The notes beneath the pieces were generated by a model that worked only from the letters and a program-made list of their open reading frames with translations, had not been told where the DNA came from and ran no database searches. Below, piece by piece: positions 29,361 to 38,228 of a stretch of 64,000 nt of DNA; position 1 is the stretch's first letter, and the number at the start of each line of letters is the position of its first letter. Where the stretch lies: the NCBI RefSeq assembly GCF_016864555.1, contig NZ_CP044011.1:4235501-4299500 (forward strand). The letters are read 5' to 3'. A program made the position numbers and the translations under genes. Source of the stretch: Sinorhizobium sp. BG8 (GTDB lineage Bacteria > Pseudomonadota > Alphaproteobacteria > Rhizobiales > Rhizobiaceae).

Positions 29361-29378
29361 TTTGTTGCAATTTGTTGC
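29361..29378. promoter_or_regulatory. Direct repeat, candidate DeoR operator
   Basis: TTTGTTGC occurs twice, at 29361-29368 and 29371-29378, exactly one helical turn apart, between the divergent kinase and deoR genes and just upstream of the kinase start. It is a plausible operator for the adjacent DeoR-family repressor; no experimental site is known to me for this gene. Confidence 0.45.
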
Positions 29379-29511
29379 TGCGAGCCCTTTCCAGCGCTAA
29401 CATCATCAAAAGATGGCGCAGGCCCCTTCATCGTCCTCGAAAATTGACTTACGACACTCGCAAAAGTTCATACCAGTCAATTGCCTTGCTGCACGTCGGA
29501 CGGAACCGAAG

Positions 29512-30306
29512 ATGAACGAAAACACCCCAGCACTTTCCAATCATCGCGAACGCGAGATCCTGGATGAGCTTCGCCTTGCCGGCGGCTCGAGCCGGATTCA
29601 GTTCCTTGCCGAACGGCTGAACGTTTCCGAGGAAACCATCCGTCGAAACATCCGGTCGCTCGAGGCAAGTGGCCTTGTGACGAAGGTCCACGGCGGGGTT
29701 CATATCACGGAAGGGGTCGCGGAAAAGCCGCTCCATTTCCGCATGAACGAAAATCCCGAAGCAAAGCGGGTCATCGCCGCCAAGGTCGCCTCGCTGGTGC
29801 AGAACGGCGACACGATATTCCTCGACATCGGCTCCACCACGGCTTTCATCGCGGTGGCGCTGCAGAACCATCGCGATCTTCTCGTGGTCACCAATTCGCT
29901 GTCGGTTGCCCATACCCTCGCCGCGCGCAACGGCAACCGCATCTTCTTCGCCGGCGGTGAATTGCGGGGGCACGACGCCGGCGCCTTCGGCAGCGAAGCG
30001 TCGAAGTTCATCGAGCGCTTCAACGTGCGCATCGCCATCCTGTCGGTCACCGCGATCAACGCGAGCGCCGGCTTCATGCTGCAGGACATGCAGGAGGCGG
30101 AGATTTCGCGCGTGGCAGCCCGCCACGCACAGATGCGCATCATCGTCGCCGACACGCAGAAGTTCGGGCGCACCGCTCCGATCACTATCGGCGATCCCAA
30201 GGACTACGACATGCTGGTAACGGACGGCGAGCCGCCGGTGGAGATCGGTCAGATGCTTGCGTCCAACTCGATCGAAGTGGTCATTGCCTGCAGTCGCCAC
30301 TCCTGA
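29512..30306 (+). CDS. DeoR-family transcriptional repressor
   Basis: This is a 264-residue repressor of sugar/alcohol phosphate-type ligands. The N-terminal helix-turn-helix is IQFLAERLNVSEETIRRNIR (about residues 24-43), followed by the DeoR C-terminal sensor domain (TIFLDIGSTTAFIAVAL, VTNSLSVAHTLAAR, IIVADTQKFGRTAP). I chose ATG 29512 as start because the 33 residues before it in frame are not family-like. It is divergent from the kinase/oxidoreductase pair and probably controls it. DeoR proteins commonly respond to a phosphorylated metabolite, which a neighbouring kinase could make. Confidence 0.92.
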   Translation: MNENTPALSNHREREILDELRLAGGSSRIQFLAERLNVSEETIRRNIRSLEASGLVTKVHGGVHITEGVAEKPLHFRMNENPEAKRVIAAKVASLVQNGDTIFLDIGSTTAFIAVALQNHRDLLVVTNSLSVAHTLAARNGNRIFFAGGELRGHDAGAFGSEASKFIERFNVRIAILSVTAINASAGFMLQDMQEAEISRVAARHAQMRIIVADTQKFGRTAPITIGDPKDYDMLVTDGEPPVEIGQMLASNSIEVVIACSRHS

Positions 30307-30905
30307 CAAAGCGGGCAACGCGAACATCCGAGAGGGGAGCTGCGACCTGAACGGATTCGCAATCGCGACCGCTGATCACTCCTACACCCTATCCTGTCAT
30401 TGACGCTGATCGCCCGTCCACGGAGCGCGCACGTCGCAGCCTTCCAAGAAATGGAAAGGCTGCCGAACCGAAATCAGCGGACCTTCTGAGAAGATCGCGA
30501 TGTCAGCGCGGCAGCCTTGTCTCCTGCGACCTTCATTGGGGCGCTATTTTTATTCTGGTCCCCTCTGGACCGCTAAAAGGGAAGCAGGATCCGTGCCAGT
30601 CCGGAAAATGGCGCGAATCGAGCCTTGAAACCTGCACAAAATCAACCTCGCGGCGCGCCGAGCCCAGGGAGGGAGCAAGACACTGACTACTTTTTCGGCG
30701 TCCGCCCACCAATTGCAGCACCAGAATGACTCCCCAACGCATCGATGACCTCAGGCGCCCAATTCCGCGGCAGGGGGACGATCTGCTGCAATTTCCGGCA
30801 ACTGGGATCGGAAAAATTTGACCAAACGATAAATATTTGTTCATCCGGTAAATTTATCTCAGGGGCCGACACAACAACGAATTGTTTTTATTGAAATATT
30901 CTAGA
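30307..30905. other. Long intergenic region upstream of the rut operon
   Basis: About 600 bases without a credible gene. It holds a hairpin just past deoR, GCAGCCTTCC (30436-30445) with GGAAAGGCTGC (30453-30463), one bulge and no T-run. It then becomes AT-rich toward the rut promoter. A weak NtrC-like half site, GCACCAGAATG (30718-30728), lies about 190 bases upstream of the -24 element. Confidence 0.5.
30820..30844. promoter_or_regulatory. Inverted repeat upstream of rut promoter
   Basis: TGACCAAA-N9-TTTGTTCA is an imperfect (7 of 8) inverted repeat about 60 bases upstream of the sigma-54 -24 element. Its left arm contains TTGACCA, the half-site of the published RutR consensus, but the second RutR half is missing at the expected spacing. 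It is a candidate operator for an unidentified regulator. Confidence 0.4.
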
Positions 30906-30921
30906 TGGCACGGAACCTGCT
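30906..30921 (+). promoter_or_regulatory. Sigma-54 (RpoN) promoter of the rut operon
   Basis: TGGCACG-GAAC-CTGCT matches the -24/-12 consensus TGGCACG-N4-TTGCW with one mismatch. The GG (30907-30908) and GC (30919-30920) are at the strict 12-base spacing. It lies 68 bases upstream of the rutA start, giving a predicted transcript start near 30932. RpoN/NtrC control fits a pathway that releases nitrogen from uracil. Confidence 0.85.
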
Positions 30922-30988
30922 TCTCCTTCGATGACGAAGCAACGCGGCTCAGTCGGTCGCGGACGCAGCAGCATCGAGGAGAATGACA

Positions 30989-32080
30989 ATGGAAATAGGT
31001 GTTTTCATCCCGATCGGGAACAATGGCTGGCTGCTGTCGGAGAATGCTCCGCAGTACAAGCCGAGCTTCGAACTCAACAAGGAGATCACGCTCAAGGCGG
31101 AAAAGTACGGTCTCGATTTCGTGCTCTCCATGATCAAGCTGCGCGGTTTCGGCGGCAAGACCGAGTTCTGGGATCACAATCTCGAATCCTTCACCCTCAT
31201 GTCGGGGCTCGCTGCCGTCACCACGCGCATCCGGCTCTTCGCCACGGCCGCGACCCTTGTCATGCCTCCTGCGATCGTCGCCCGTATGGCTTCCACGATT
31301 GACTCCATCTCCAACGGGCGCTTCGGCCTCAATCTCGTGACCGGATGGCAGCGTCCGGAATACTCCCAGATGGGCATGTGGCCGGGGGACGAATATTTCG
31401 CGAAGCGCTACGACTACCTCGCCGAGTACGCGACGGTCCTGCGCGAGCTCTGGGAAACCGGGACGAGCGACCTCAAGGGCGAATTCTTCCAGATGGAAGA
31501 CTGCAAGCTCAGCCCTCGCCCGCAGACTGACATGAAGATCATTTGCGCAGGCTCCTCCAACGCTGGGATGGAATTCTCGGCGAAGCACGCCGACTACAAT
31601 TTCTGCTTCGGCGTTGGCGTCAATACGCCGACGGCCTTCGCACCCGCCGCCGAGCGGCTGCAGGCCGCTACCGAGAAGACCGGCCGTGAGGTGTCCTCCT
31701 TCGTGCTCTTCATGGTCATTGCCGACGAAACCGACGACGCTGCCCGCGCCAAATGGGAACACTACAAGGCGGGCGCCGACCAGGAGGCGATCGCCTGGCT
31801 GGGCATCCAGGGAGCGGCCGATACGAAATCGGGTTCCGACACCAACGTCCGCCAGATGGCCGACCCCGTATCGGCGGTCAACATCAACATGGGAACGCTG
31901 GTCGGCTCCTACGAGACGGTGGCGAAGCTGCTCGATGAAGTGCCGAGCGTGCCCGGCACCGGCGGGGTCCTCCTGACCTTCGACGATTTCGTCAAGGGGG
32001 TGGAGGATTTCGGAACGAGGATCCAGCCGCTGATGAAATGCCGCCAGCACGTGAAGCCCCTGCTGGAGGCCGCGGAATGA
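30989..32080 (+). CDS. rutA: Pyrimidine monooxygenase RutA
   Basis: This is a luciferase-like flavin monooxygenase that opens the uracil ring between N3 and C4 to ureidoacrylate peracid, using reduced FMN from RutF. It has 363 residues, the E. coli size. I prefer the ATG at 30989 because GAGGAG is 7 bases upstream; the ATG at 30983 is too close to it. Family stretches: [54 protein letters not shown], and [20 protein letters not shown]. It is the first gene of a five-gene plus-strand operon behind a sigma-54 promoter. Confidence 0.97.
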   Translation: MEIGVFIPIGNNGWLLSENAPQYKPSFELNKEITLKAEKYGLDFVLSMIKLRGFGGKTEFWDHNLESFTLMSGLAAVTTRIRLFATAATLVMPPAIVARMASTIDSISNGRFGLNLVTGWQRPEYSQMGMWPGDEYFAKRYDYLAEYATVLRELWETGTSDLKGEFFQMEDCKLSPRPQTDMKIICAGSSNAGMEFSAKHADYNFCFGVGVNTPTAFAPAAERLQAATEKTGREVSSFVLFMVIADETDDAARAKWEHYKAGADQEAIAWLGIQGAADTKSGSDTNVRQMADPVSAVNINMGTLVGSYETVAKLLDEVPSVPGTGGVLLTFDDFVKGVEDFGTRIQPLMKCRQHVKPLLEAAE

Positions 32081-32823
32081 GCGAAACAGTGACAGCCGGC
32101 TATCAGCCCCGGAAGGCCACGACGGAAAGCGTCACGCTGCCCGCCCGCCCGGAACCGATCACTCTCAAGCCCTCGGAGACCGCCGTCGTCGTGGTCGACA
32201 TGCAGAATGCCTATTCGACCGAAGGCGGCTATGTCGACCTCGCAGGCTTCGATATCTCGGGCGCCAAAGGGACCATCGCGAACATCAGAAAGACCCTGGA
32301 CGCGGCACGCGCGAACGGCGTCCTGGTCGTCTATTTCCAGAACGGCTGGGACAAGGACTATGTGGAGGCCGGTGGTCCCGGTTCGCCCAACTGGCACAAG
32401 TCGAATGCGCTGAAAACCATGCGCGCCAGGCCCGAACTGCAGGGCCAGCTGCTGGCCAAGGGCACCTGGGATTATGACATCGTCGATGAACTCAAGCCCC
32501 AGCCGGGCGACATCCTGGTTCCCAAGACCCGTTACAGCGGCTTCTTCAACACCAACATGGACAGCGTTCTGCGGGCGCGCGGCATCCGCAATCTCGTCTT
32601 CGTCGGCATCGCCACCAATGTCTGCGTCGAGAGCTCGCTGCGCGATGCCTTCCACCTCGAATACTTCGGCGTGATGCTCGAGGACGCCACGCATCACCTC
32701 GGCCCCGAGTTCATCCAGCAGGCAACAGTCTACAACGTCGAGAAGTTCTTTGGCTGGGTCGCCACCGTCAACGACTTCTGCGGAGCGATCTCGCAGGCGG
32801 CGCCAGCCGCGGCGGCCGAATAG
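32077..32823 (+). CDS. rutB: Ureidoacrylate amidohydrolase RutB
   Basis: This is a cysteine hydrolase (isochorismatase fold) that releases carbamate/ammonia from ureidoacrylate, 248 residues. The start ATG overlaps the rutA stop (ATGA at 32077-32080). The catalytic triad is visible as D41 (VVVDMQNAY), K150 ([11 protein letters not shown]) and C183 ([11 protein letters not shown]). Confidence 0.96.
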   Translation: MSETVTAGYQPRKATTESVTLPARPEPITLKPSETAVVVVDMQNAYSTEGGYVDLAGFDISGAKGTIANIRKTLDAARANGVLVVYFQNGWDKDYVEAGGPGSPNWHKSNALKTMRARPELQGQLLAKGTWDYDIVDELKPQPGDILVPKTRYSGFFNTNMDSVLRARGIRNLVFVGIATNVCVESSLRDAFHLEYFGVMLEDATHHLGPEFIQQATVYNVEKFFGWVATVNDFCGAISQAAPAAAAE

Positions 32824-32857
32824 TCACGAACCCCTTCCATCGAACAGAGATCACAGA

Positions 32858-33247
32858 ATGCCGAAATCCATCATCGTGCCCGAAGGAACCCAGAAGCCGA
32901 TCGCGCCCTATTCGCCCGGAACGATTGCCGACGGCATCATCTACGTCTCGGGCACGCTTCCCTTCGACAAGAACAATGACGTCGTTCATGTGGGAGATGC
33001 CGGAGCGCAGACCCGCCATGTCCTGGAGACCATCAAGTCTGTGATCGAGACGGCAGGTGGCACCATGGAGGACGTGACGATGAACCACATCTTCCTCACC
33101 GACTGGGCCAACTACCAGGCCGTCAACAAGGTCTATGCGGAATACTTCCCCGGCGACAAGCCGGCCCGCTTTTGCGTCCAGTGCGGCCTTGTGAAGCCGG
33201 ATGCGCTGATCGAGATCGCCACCGTCGCGCACGTCGGCAAGAAATAG
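32858..33247 (+). CDS. rutC: RidA-family 3-aminoacrylate deaminase RutC
   Basis: This RidA/YjgF-fold protein of 129 residues acts on 3-aminoacrylate (first proposed as peracid reductase, later as aminoacrylate deaminase). It shows [20 protein letters not shown], the RidA core, and [17 protein letters not shown] with the conserved arginine. It follows rutB by 34 bases with ATG at 32858. Confidence 0.96.
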   Translation: MPKSIIVPEGTQKPIAPYSPGTIADGIIYVSGTLPFDKNNDVVHVGDAGAQTRHVLETIKSVIETAGGTMEDVTMNHIFLTDWANYQAVNKVYAEYFPGDKPARFCVQCGLVKPDALIEIATVAHVGKK

Positions 33248-33307
33248 GATCGATCCGTATCGGTGGCGAGATCCGCCGCCGATACGGCCCAGCGAATGGA
33301 AGCGACC

Positions 33308-34105
33308 ATGCATTTCGAGGTTCACGGCCTTCAGGGCAAGGATGTCCGTACCGTCATCCTGTCATCTGGTCTCGGCGGCGCCGGGTCTTACTGGGCGGAG
33401 CAAATGGAGGTGCTTTGCCCTCATTTCCGCGTCGTCACCTACGACCACCGCGGGACCGGCCGGACAGGCGGAAGCGTTCCGGAGAACGGTGGGATTTCCG
33501 CCATGGCTGACGACGTCATGGAGATCGCCCGCGCGCTCGACCTCAGCCGTTTCGATTTCGTCGGCCACGCGCTGGGCGGGCTGATTGGGCTCGATCTCGC
33601 GCTGAGATTTCCCTCGGTTCTTGACCGTCTGGTCGTCATAAATGGCTGGAGCAAGGTGTCCCCCCATTCCGAACGGTGCTTCGACACGCGGATCACGCTT
33701 CTGAAGGCGGCAGGCGTGCCGGCCTTCGTCAAGGCACAACCGATCTTCCTCTATCCCGCCCGCTGGATGTCGGAAAACGCCGCACGGCTTGCAGCAGACG
33801 AAGCCCACGGAATCGTCCACTTCCAGGGAGAGACGAATGTCCTGCGCCGGATCGCAGCTCTTCGCGCCTTCGACGTCGATGAACGACTCGGCGAGATCGG
33901 TGCTCAGACACTCGTGATCGCGACCGAGGACGACATCCTGGTCCCCTACACCCGCTCCCTTCGCCTCGCGGAAGGGCTTCCGCACGCCCGCCTCGTGCTG
34001 ACAGCCTCCGGGGGCCATGCCGTCAACGTAACCGAAGCGCAATCCTTCAACCGCGCGCTAACCGATTTCCTTCTATCGGATGCATCGCAGGAAGCGGCTC
34101 AATGA
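33308..34105 (+). CDS. rutD: Alpha/beta-hydrolase RutD
   Basis: This 265-residue alpha/beta-hydrolase-fold protein of the Rut pathway speeds up the aminoacrylate to malonate-semialdehyde step. The nucleophile elbow reads GHALGG with alanine in place of serine. I recall the same GHALG in E. coli RutD, so this is a family trait, not a defect. The catalytic-type His is in [17 protein letters not shown] 33308 was chosen over 33296, since E. coli-like RutD begins close to this point. Confidence 0.94.
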   Translation: MHFEVHGLQGKDVRTVILSSGLGGAGSYWAEQMEVLCPHFRVVTYDHRGTGRTGGSVPENGGISAMADDVMEIARALDLSRFDFVGHALGGLIGLDLALRFPSVLDRLVVINGWSKVSPHSERCFDTRITLLKAAGVPAFVKAQPIFLYPARWMSENAARLAADEAHGIVHFQGETNVLRRIAALRAFDVDERLGEIGAQTLVIATEDDILVPYTRSLRLAEGLPHARLVLTASGGHAVNVTEAQSFNRALTDFLLSDASQEAAQ

Positions 34106-34698
34106 GCGCGAACCTCCAACGCCGCGGCCTTTCACCCATCTCCGCCACGTGCATGCAAGGACAGCTCTCCATGTCAGCTGAATCGATCGAATGGCCCGCG
34201 GCCGATCCGCACGCATTCAGCAAGACCGAATTCCGCGATGCGATGGCGAGGCTTGGCGCAGCGGTCAACATCATCACGACGCAGGGCGCGGCAGGACTGG
34301 CCGGCTTCACGGCTTCCGCCGTTTGCAGCGTCAGCGACGAACCTCCAACCCTGCTCGTCTGCCTGAACAGGGCCGCCTCCGTCTACTCGGCCGTCACGGC
34401 AAACGGTGTGCTTTGCGTCAACACGCTCGCGGCCGGGCAGGAACAACTCTCTCAGCTCTTCGGCGGAAAGACGCCGGTGGCGGAGCGCTTCGCCGCCGCC
34501 GGATGGAGCGAACTGAAGACCGGCGCACCCGCCCTACACGACGCCCTCGTCTCCTTCGATTGCCGTATCACGCGCGTCGCCGACGGCGGGACGCACGACA
34601 TCCTGATCTGCGCGGTGGAAGCGATCCGCAGGCGCGGGGACGGGCATGGCCTGATCTACTTCGATCGGGCGTACCACCACGCCCGGGGCGCGGCTTGA
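34102..34698 (+). CDS. rutF: FMN reductase RutF
   Basis: This flavin reductase-domain protein supplies reduced FMN to RutA. The ATG at 34102 overlaps the rutD stop (ATGA), giving 198 residues. A second ATG at 34171 (MSAESIEW) would give 175 residues, closer to the usual size. The core shows [39 protein letters not shown] and [17 protein letters not shown], all flavin-reductase-like. It is the last rut gene here; rutE, rutG and rutR are not in the window. Confidence 0.94.
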   Translation: MSANLQRRGLSPISATCMQGQLSMSAESIEWPAADPHAFSKTEFRDAMARLGAAVNIITTQGAAGLAGFTASAVCSVSDEPPTLLVCLNRAASVYSAVTANGVLCVNTLAAGQEQLSQLFGGKTPVAERFAAAGWSELKTGAPALHDALVSFDCRITRVADGGTHDILICAVEAIRRRGDGHGLIYFDRAYHHARGAA

Positions 34699-34900
34699 CC
34701 TGCGCTCCCGACAGGGCTTCAATCTCCAGCTGCAACGCCGGACTGTTCCGCGGACGTGAACCTTCGGAGCAATTCCTGGGCGTGCGTTCGCAATCGCTGA
34801 ACACAGCGTTTGCCGCCGACCGGCTTTAATCGGGCCGTGGTTGAGGCGATATTCGTCTCAACGGAGCGATTGCTGCTCCCCTCGAAGTCAGGAGTTCATC

Positions 34901-35854
34901 ATGACAATGCAATTGACAGGCATTCATCACCTGACGGCCATCACGGCGAATGCTCCGGCGAACCTGCGCTTCTACACCCAGGTTCTTGGCCTTCGCCTTG
35001 TGAAGAAGACCGTCAATCAGGATGATACCAGCGCCTACCACCTTTTCTACGCCGACGGCCTTGCCTCGCCGGGAACGGATCTCACTTTCTTCGATTGGCC
35101 GGTAGGCCATGAGCGCCGCGGAACGCACAGCATTTCCCGCACTGGCCTTCGTGTCGGGAGCACCGATTCGCTGCAGTGGTGGAAGGATCACTTCCAGAAG
35201 CAGAAGGTCAGAGCCGGCGAAATCCGCGATGTCGGTGGTCGTCCGTCGCTCGATTTCGAGGATGGCGAAGGCCAGCGTTTCCGCCTCGTCGTGGACGATA
35301 GCGGCGCTCCTTCGCATCCATGGGAAAAGAGCCCCGTGCCCGCCGAGCATCAGATCAAGGGCCTCGGACCGATCACGCTCAGCGTGCCGGACCTGCGCAA
35401 CACAAAGATCGTGCTGACCGACGTGATGAACATGACAGAGACGTCAACCTATCCGGCTCCCGAGGGAACCGGTGAGGTCCATGTCTTCTCGATGGGCGAA
35501 GGCGGACCCTCGGCCGAGCTGCATGTGGCAGTGGAGCCCGACCTCCCCGCCGCCCACCAGGGTGCCGGTGCGGTTCACCATGTCGCCTTCCGTGCGCCGG
35601 ACGTGGAGGCCCTCCATGCCTGGACCGAGCGCCTGCGCGGTCTCCGCGTACCATCGAGCGGCGAGGTCGAGCGTTACTACTTCCGTTCGCTGTACTTCCG
35701 CGAACCGAACGGCATCCTGTTCGAGATCGCGACCGACGGTCCGGGCTTTGCGGTCGACGAACCGCTCGAGACGTTGGGCGAAGCCTTGTCCCTGCCGCCG
35801 TTCCTGGAACCAAAGCGGGCACAGATCGAGGCACGCCTGAAGCCGCTGGCCTAA
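34901..35854 (+). CDS. VOC-family ring-cleaving dioxygenase (MhqO/MhqA-like)
   Basis: This is a 317-residue extradiol-dioxygenase-type protein with tandem glyoxalase folds. It starts at ATG 34901 with AGGAG 6 bases upstream. Metal-ligand-type positions are visible: His in [10 protein letters not shown], His in [11 protein letters not shown] and Glu in [14 protein letters not shown]. Family members such as Bacillus MhqO are induced by hydroquinone and linked to quinone resistance. It is followed by a quinone/FMN reductase gene, and a second member fused to an esterase lies nearby on the other strand. The true substrate is unknown. Confidence 0.88.
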   Translation: MTMQLTGIHHLTAITANAPANLRFYTQVLGLRLVKKTVNQDDTSAYHLFYADGLASPGTDLTFFDWPVGHERRGTHSISRTGLRVGSTDSLQWWKDHFQKQKVRAGEIRDVGGRPSLDFEDGEGQRFRLVVDDSGAPSHPWEKSPVPAEHQIKGLGPITLSVPDLRNTKIVLTDVMNMTETSTYPAPEGTGEVHVFSMGEGGPSAELHVAVEPDLPAAHQGAGAVHHVAFRAPDVEALHAWTERLRGLRVPSSGEVERYYFRSLYFREPNGILFEIATDGPGFAVDEPLETLGEALSLPPFLEPKRAQIEARLKPLA

Positions 35855-35935
35855 GGCCGATGAAGACCGGCGCCCCCGCACCCGGAACATTCCCTTCCGG
35901 GGGCGACCATGTGAACAGCATTTGAGAGGACCATG

Positions 35936-36487
35936 ATGACACGATTGATCGCTCTATCGGGAAGCTTGAGGAAAGATTCCTACAACACGGCATTGATGAA
36001 GGCCGCGATCGCGATGGCGCCGGCGGGAACCGATATCGTGGAGGGTTCGATCCGCGGCATTCCGCTCTATGACGGCGATGTGGAGGCAGCGGAGGGCATT
36101 CCCGAAGCAGCGACGCGCCTGAAGGATCTGATTGCGGGCGCCGACGGCGTCATGCTCTTCACCCCGGAATACAACAATTCCATTCCCGGCGTTTTGAAGA
36201 ACGCGATCGACTGGCTGACCCGGCCCTCCTCGGACATCGGGCGCGTCTTCGGCAACAAGCCCTTCGCGATCACCGGCGCCTCCCCCGGAAACTTCGGCAC
36301 GCTGCTCTCCCAGGAGGCCTGGCTTCCCGTGATGCGGACCCTGGGCACGCGCCCTTGGTTCGGTCAGAAACTGATGGTGTCGAAGGCCGGCTCCGTGTTC
36401 GACGCAGACGGCCGGATCGTCGACGAAGCGACGGAAAAGCGGCTTCGATCTTTCGTCGAAGGCTTCTGCGCCTTTGTGGCGTCCTGA
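35936..36487 (+). CDS. NADPH-dependent FMN reductase (quinone/chromate reductase type)
   Basis: This is a flavodoxin-fold reductase of 183 residues, with phosphate-binding loop SGSLRKDSYNTAL and family motif FTPEYNNSIPGVLKNAIDWL. Of two adjacent ATGs (35933, 35936), the second has better spacing from AGAGGA. It follows the ring-cleaving dioxygenase by about 80 bases on the same strand, so a two-electron quinone reduction followed by ring cleavage is a reasonable shared role. It converges with the fused dioxygenase/esterase gene 31 bases further on. Confidence 0.88.
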   Translation: MTRLIALSGSLRKDSYNTALMKAAIAMAPAGTDIVEGSIRGIPLYDGDVEAAEGIPEAATRLKDLIAGADGVMLFTPEYNNSIPGVLKNAIDWLTRPSSDIGRVFGNKPFAITGASPGNFGTLLSQEAWLPVMRTLGTRPWFGQKLMVSKAGSVFDADGRIVDEATEKRLRSFVEGFCAFVAS

Positions 36488-36518
36488 GGATGGGAGCGAT
36501 GCGCGAGGTCGCTTGAAA

Positions 36519-38075
36519 CTATCCGGCGACCTTCTGCACAAAGGAGCGGGCGAGCTCGATATCGGGTAATCCGATGTCGTGACCGGCGGGGAGCAACCGG
36601 CTTTCCACCCTCGCGCCCGCTTGCACGAGTTGCGCTTCGAGATCGGGCGCATAGGGACCGTACGGATCCGACTGGCCGGTGACCATCAGCACGTTGGTAC
36701 CGGCAAGATCCGCTTCGGGCACCGTTTCCAGCACGTTCATAGCCCGCATCAGGACCGCGTTCTTCACGACATGCGGATGTAGGAACATCACGGCGCCGAT
36801 CATGTTCGCCCCGTTCGAATAGCCGAGATGCACGGTCCTTTCCGGGTCGAGCCCGTAGGCCGCATTTGCATCCTCCATGAAGGCCGCGAATGCCTCGGCC
36901 TCGGCGACGACGTCCTTCTGGTCGAAGCTGAACGGGGTCAACCGCCGGAAGAACCGCGGATAGCCCTCGTCGGCGCTGCGTCCGCGCAGGCTGATGAGCA
37001 TTGAATTGGGCGCTGCACGCACGCCGAAAGGCAAGAGACTGGTTTCGTTGGCGCCGGAACCGTGCAGCAGGACGACGGCGCTGCCATCGTGGCTTTCCGG
37101 GCGACGTACGCGATGAACGAAAGGCAGCTCCCGCTCGATCACGCGCTCCTCTCCCGGCAGGGAAAACTGCGGCAACCGCGCGTGGACGTCTAGGGGATCG
37201 GCTCCGAGATGCGATGGTATGAACAGTGTCCGCCCCAGGCTCTCCTCGGTCTCGTCGACCAGCATTCCCGGCGAGTCCGTCGCAAATTCGAGGAGCGAGC
37301 CACCGGGCTCGCGGGCATAGAGCGAATAGAAATACTTGCGGTCGTGCGCGTTCGTTGCGCCCGCATCCCCGGTCGCGAGACTGGCCTCGACACGCTCGAC
37401 CGCCGCGCGGTCCGGCGCGCGAAGGGCGATGTGGTCGATCGTCCCGGTCCCCGGCGCAGACGTCCAGAACCCGCCGGCATCGCGAATGTCGATGATATCA
37501 GCGGCATCACCGGCAAGGCGGCGGATACCGTTCGCCTCGCTGACCGCACGAAATCCGAAATGGGTCGTGATGAAGCTTGCCGTCGCTTCCGGCTGGTCGC
37601 TGAAGATCGTCGCGCCGCGAATGCGCTGAACGGCGTCTGCCTGATCGATGCCCCGGGCCGCCCACGGAGCCGGAGATTCGACCCCGACCTCGCCGACCAG
37701 TTTGACGATGATACCGTCCGGATCCTTGAACCTCAGCACCGGCTCGCCGAATTCCTGGGCGGGACCTGAGACCGCGACATTGTGGGAAAGCGCGCGCGTC
37801 AACCAGAAGCCGATCGCCTCCGGTCGGATGGCAAGGGCGATTTCCGCCGCCTGGCCGATGCCGACGCGTCCGGCAGAACCATCCTCCCAGGCAAGGAAGG
37901 TGAGAAGCGTGCCCGGCGAGCCCTTGGCGTCGCCGTAGAACAGATGGAGCTGGTCTGCATCCTCGAACCCGGCCGTGCGCTTGACGAGGCGCAGGCCGAG
38001 GAAGCCCGCGTAGAAATCCACGTTGAGCTGAACCTTGCGCGTGATCGCCGTGATATGATGAATTCCACTTGTCAC
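36519..38075 (-). CDS. Fusion of VOC ring-cleaving dioxygenase and alpha/beta-hydrolase (MhqO-MhqD-like)
   Basis: This 518-residue protein fuses two enzymes. Residues 1 to about 310 form a tandem VOC dioxygenase (GIHHITAIT, TIDHIALRAPD, GGSLLEFATDSPG), paralogous to the protein at 34901. Residues about 330-518 form a phospholipase/carboxylesterase-type hydrolase (AVVLLHGSGANETSLL, nucleophile in LGYSNGANM, MVTGQSDPYGPY, GHDIGLPDIELAR). In Bacillus these activities are separate neighbours, mhqO and mhqD. The fusion supports successive ring cleavage and ester/lactone hydrolysis. The frame is continuous, so this is not an assembly join. Confidence 0.9.
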   Translation of the reverse strand: MTSGIHHITAITRKVQLNVDFYAGFLGLRLVKRTAGFEDADQLHLFYGDAKGSPGTLLTFLAWEDGSAGRVGIGQAAEIALAIRPEAIGFWLTRALSHNVAVSGPAQEFGEPVLRFKDPDGIIVKLVGEVGVESPAPWAARGIDQADAVQRIRGATIFSDQPEATASFITTHFGFRAVSEANGIRRLAGDAADIIDIRDAGGFWTSAPGTGTIDHIALRAPDRAAVERVEASLATGDAGATNAHDRKYFYSLYAREPGGSLLEFATDSPGMLVDETEESLGRTLFIPSHLGADPLDVHARLPQFSLPGEERVIERELPFVHRVRRPESHDGSAVVLLHGSGANETSLLPFGVRAAPNSMLISLRGRSADEGYPRFFRRLTPFSFDQKDVVAEAEAFAAFMEDANAAYGLDPERTVHLGYSNGANMIGAVMFLHPHVVKNAVLMRAMNVLETVPEADLAGTNVLMVTGQSDPYGPYAPDLEAQLVQAGARVESRLLPAGHDIGLPDIELARSFVQKVAG

Positions 38076-38228
38076 GATACGTCTCCTTTGGCGCTACCCA
38101 ATCAGGAAACGCCAACCCCTGCCAGTACCGGCGAGGTGAATGCACTGTTTACCGATTGTGACCGGTAGGTTGAGGTGAGATCGGGCGAGGCATTTCACCC
38201 GCCAGCCGAAATGCTCGGATTGCCGCGG

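Noticed and set aside
30533-30844. 103-residue minus-strand frame upstream of rut
   Set aside because: Lies in an AT-rich regulatory region, covers the candidate operator and has no ribosome site or family match.
33536-33590. Missing catalytic serine in RutD suggesting an inactive enzyme
   Set aside because: GHALG is, as I recall, also the sequence in E. coli RutD, so it is a family feature.
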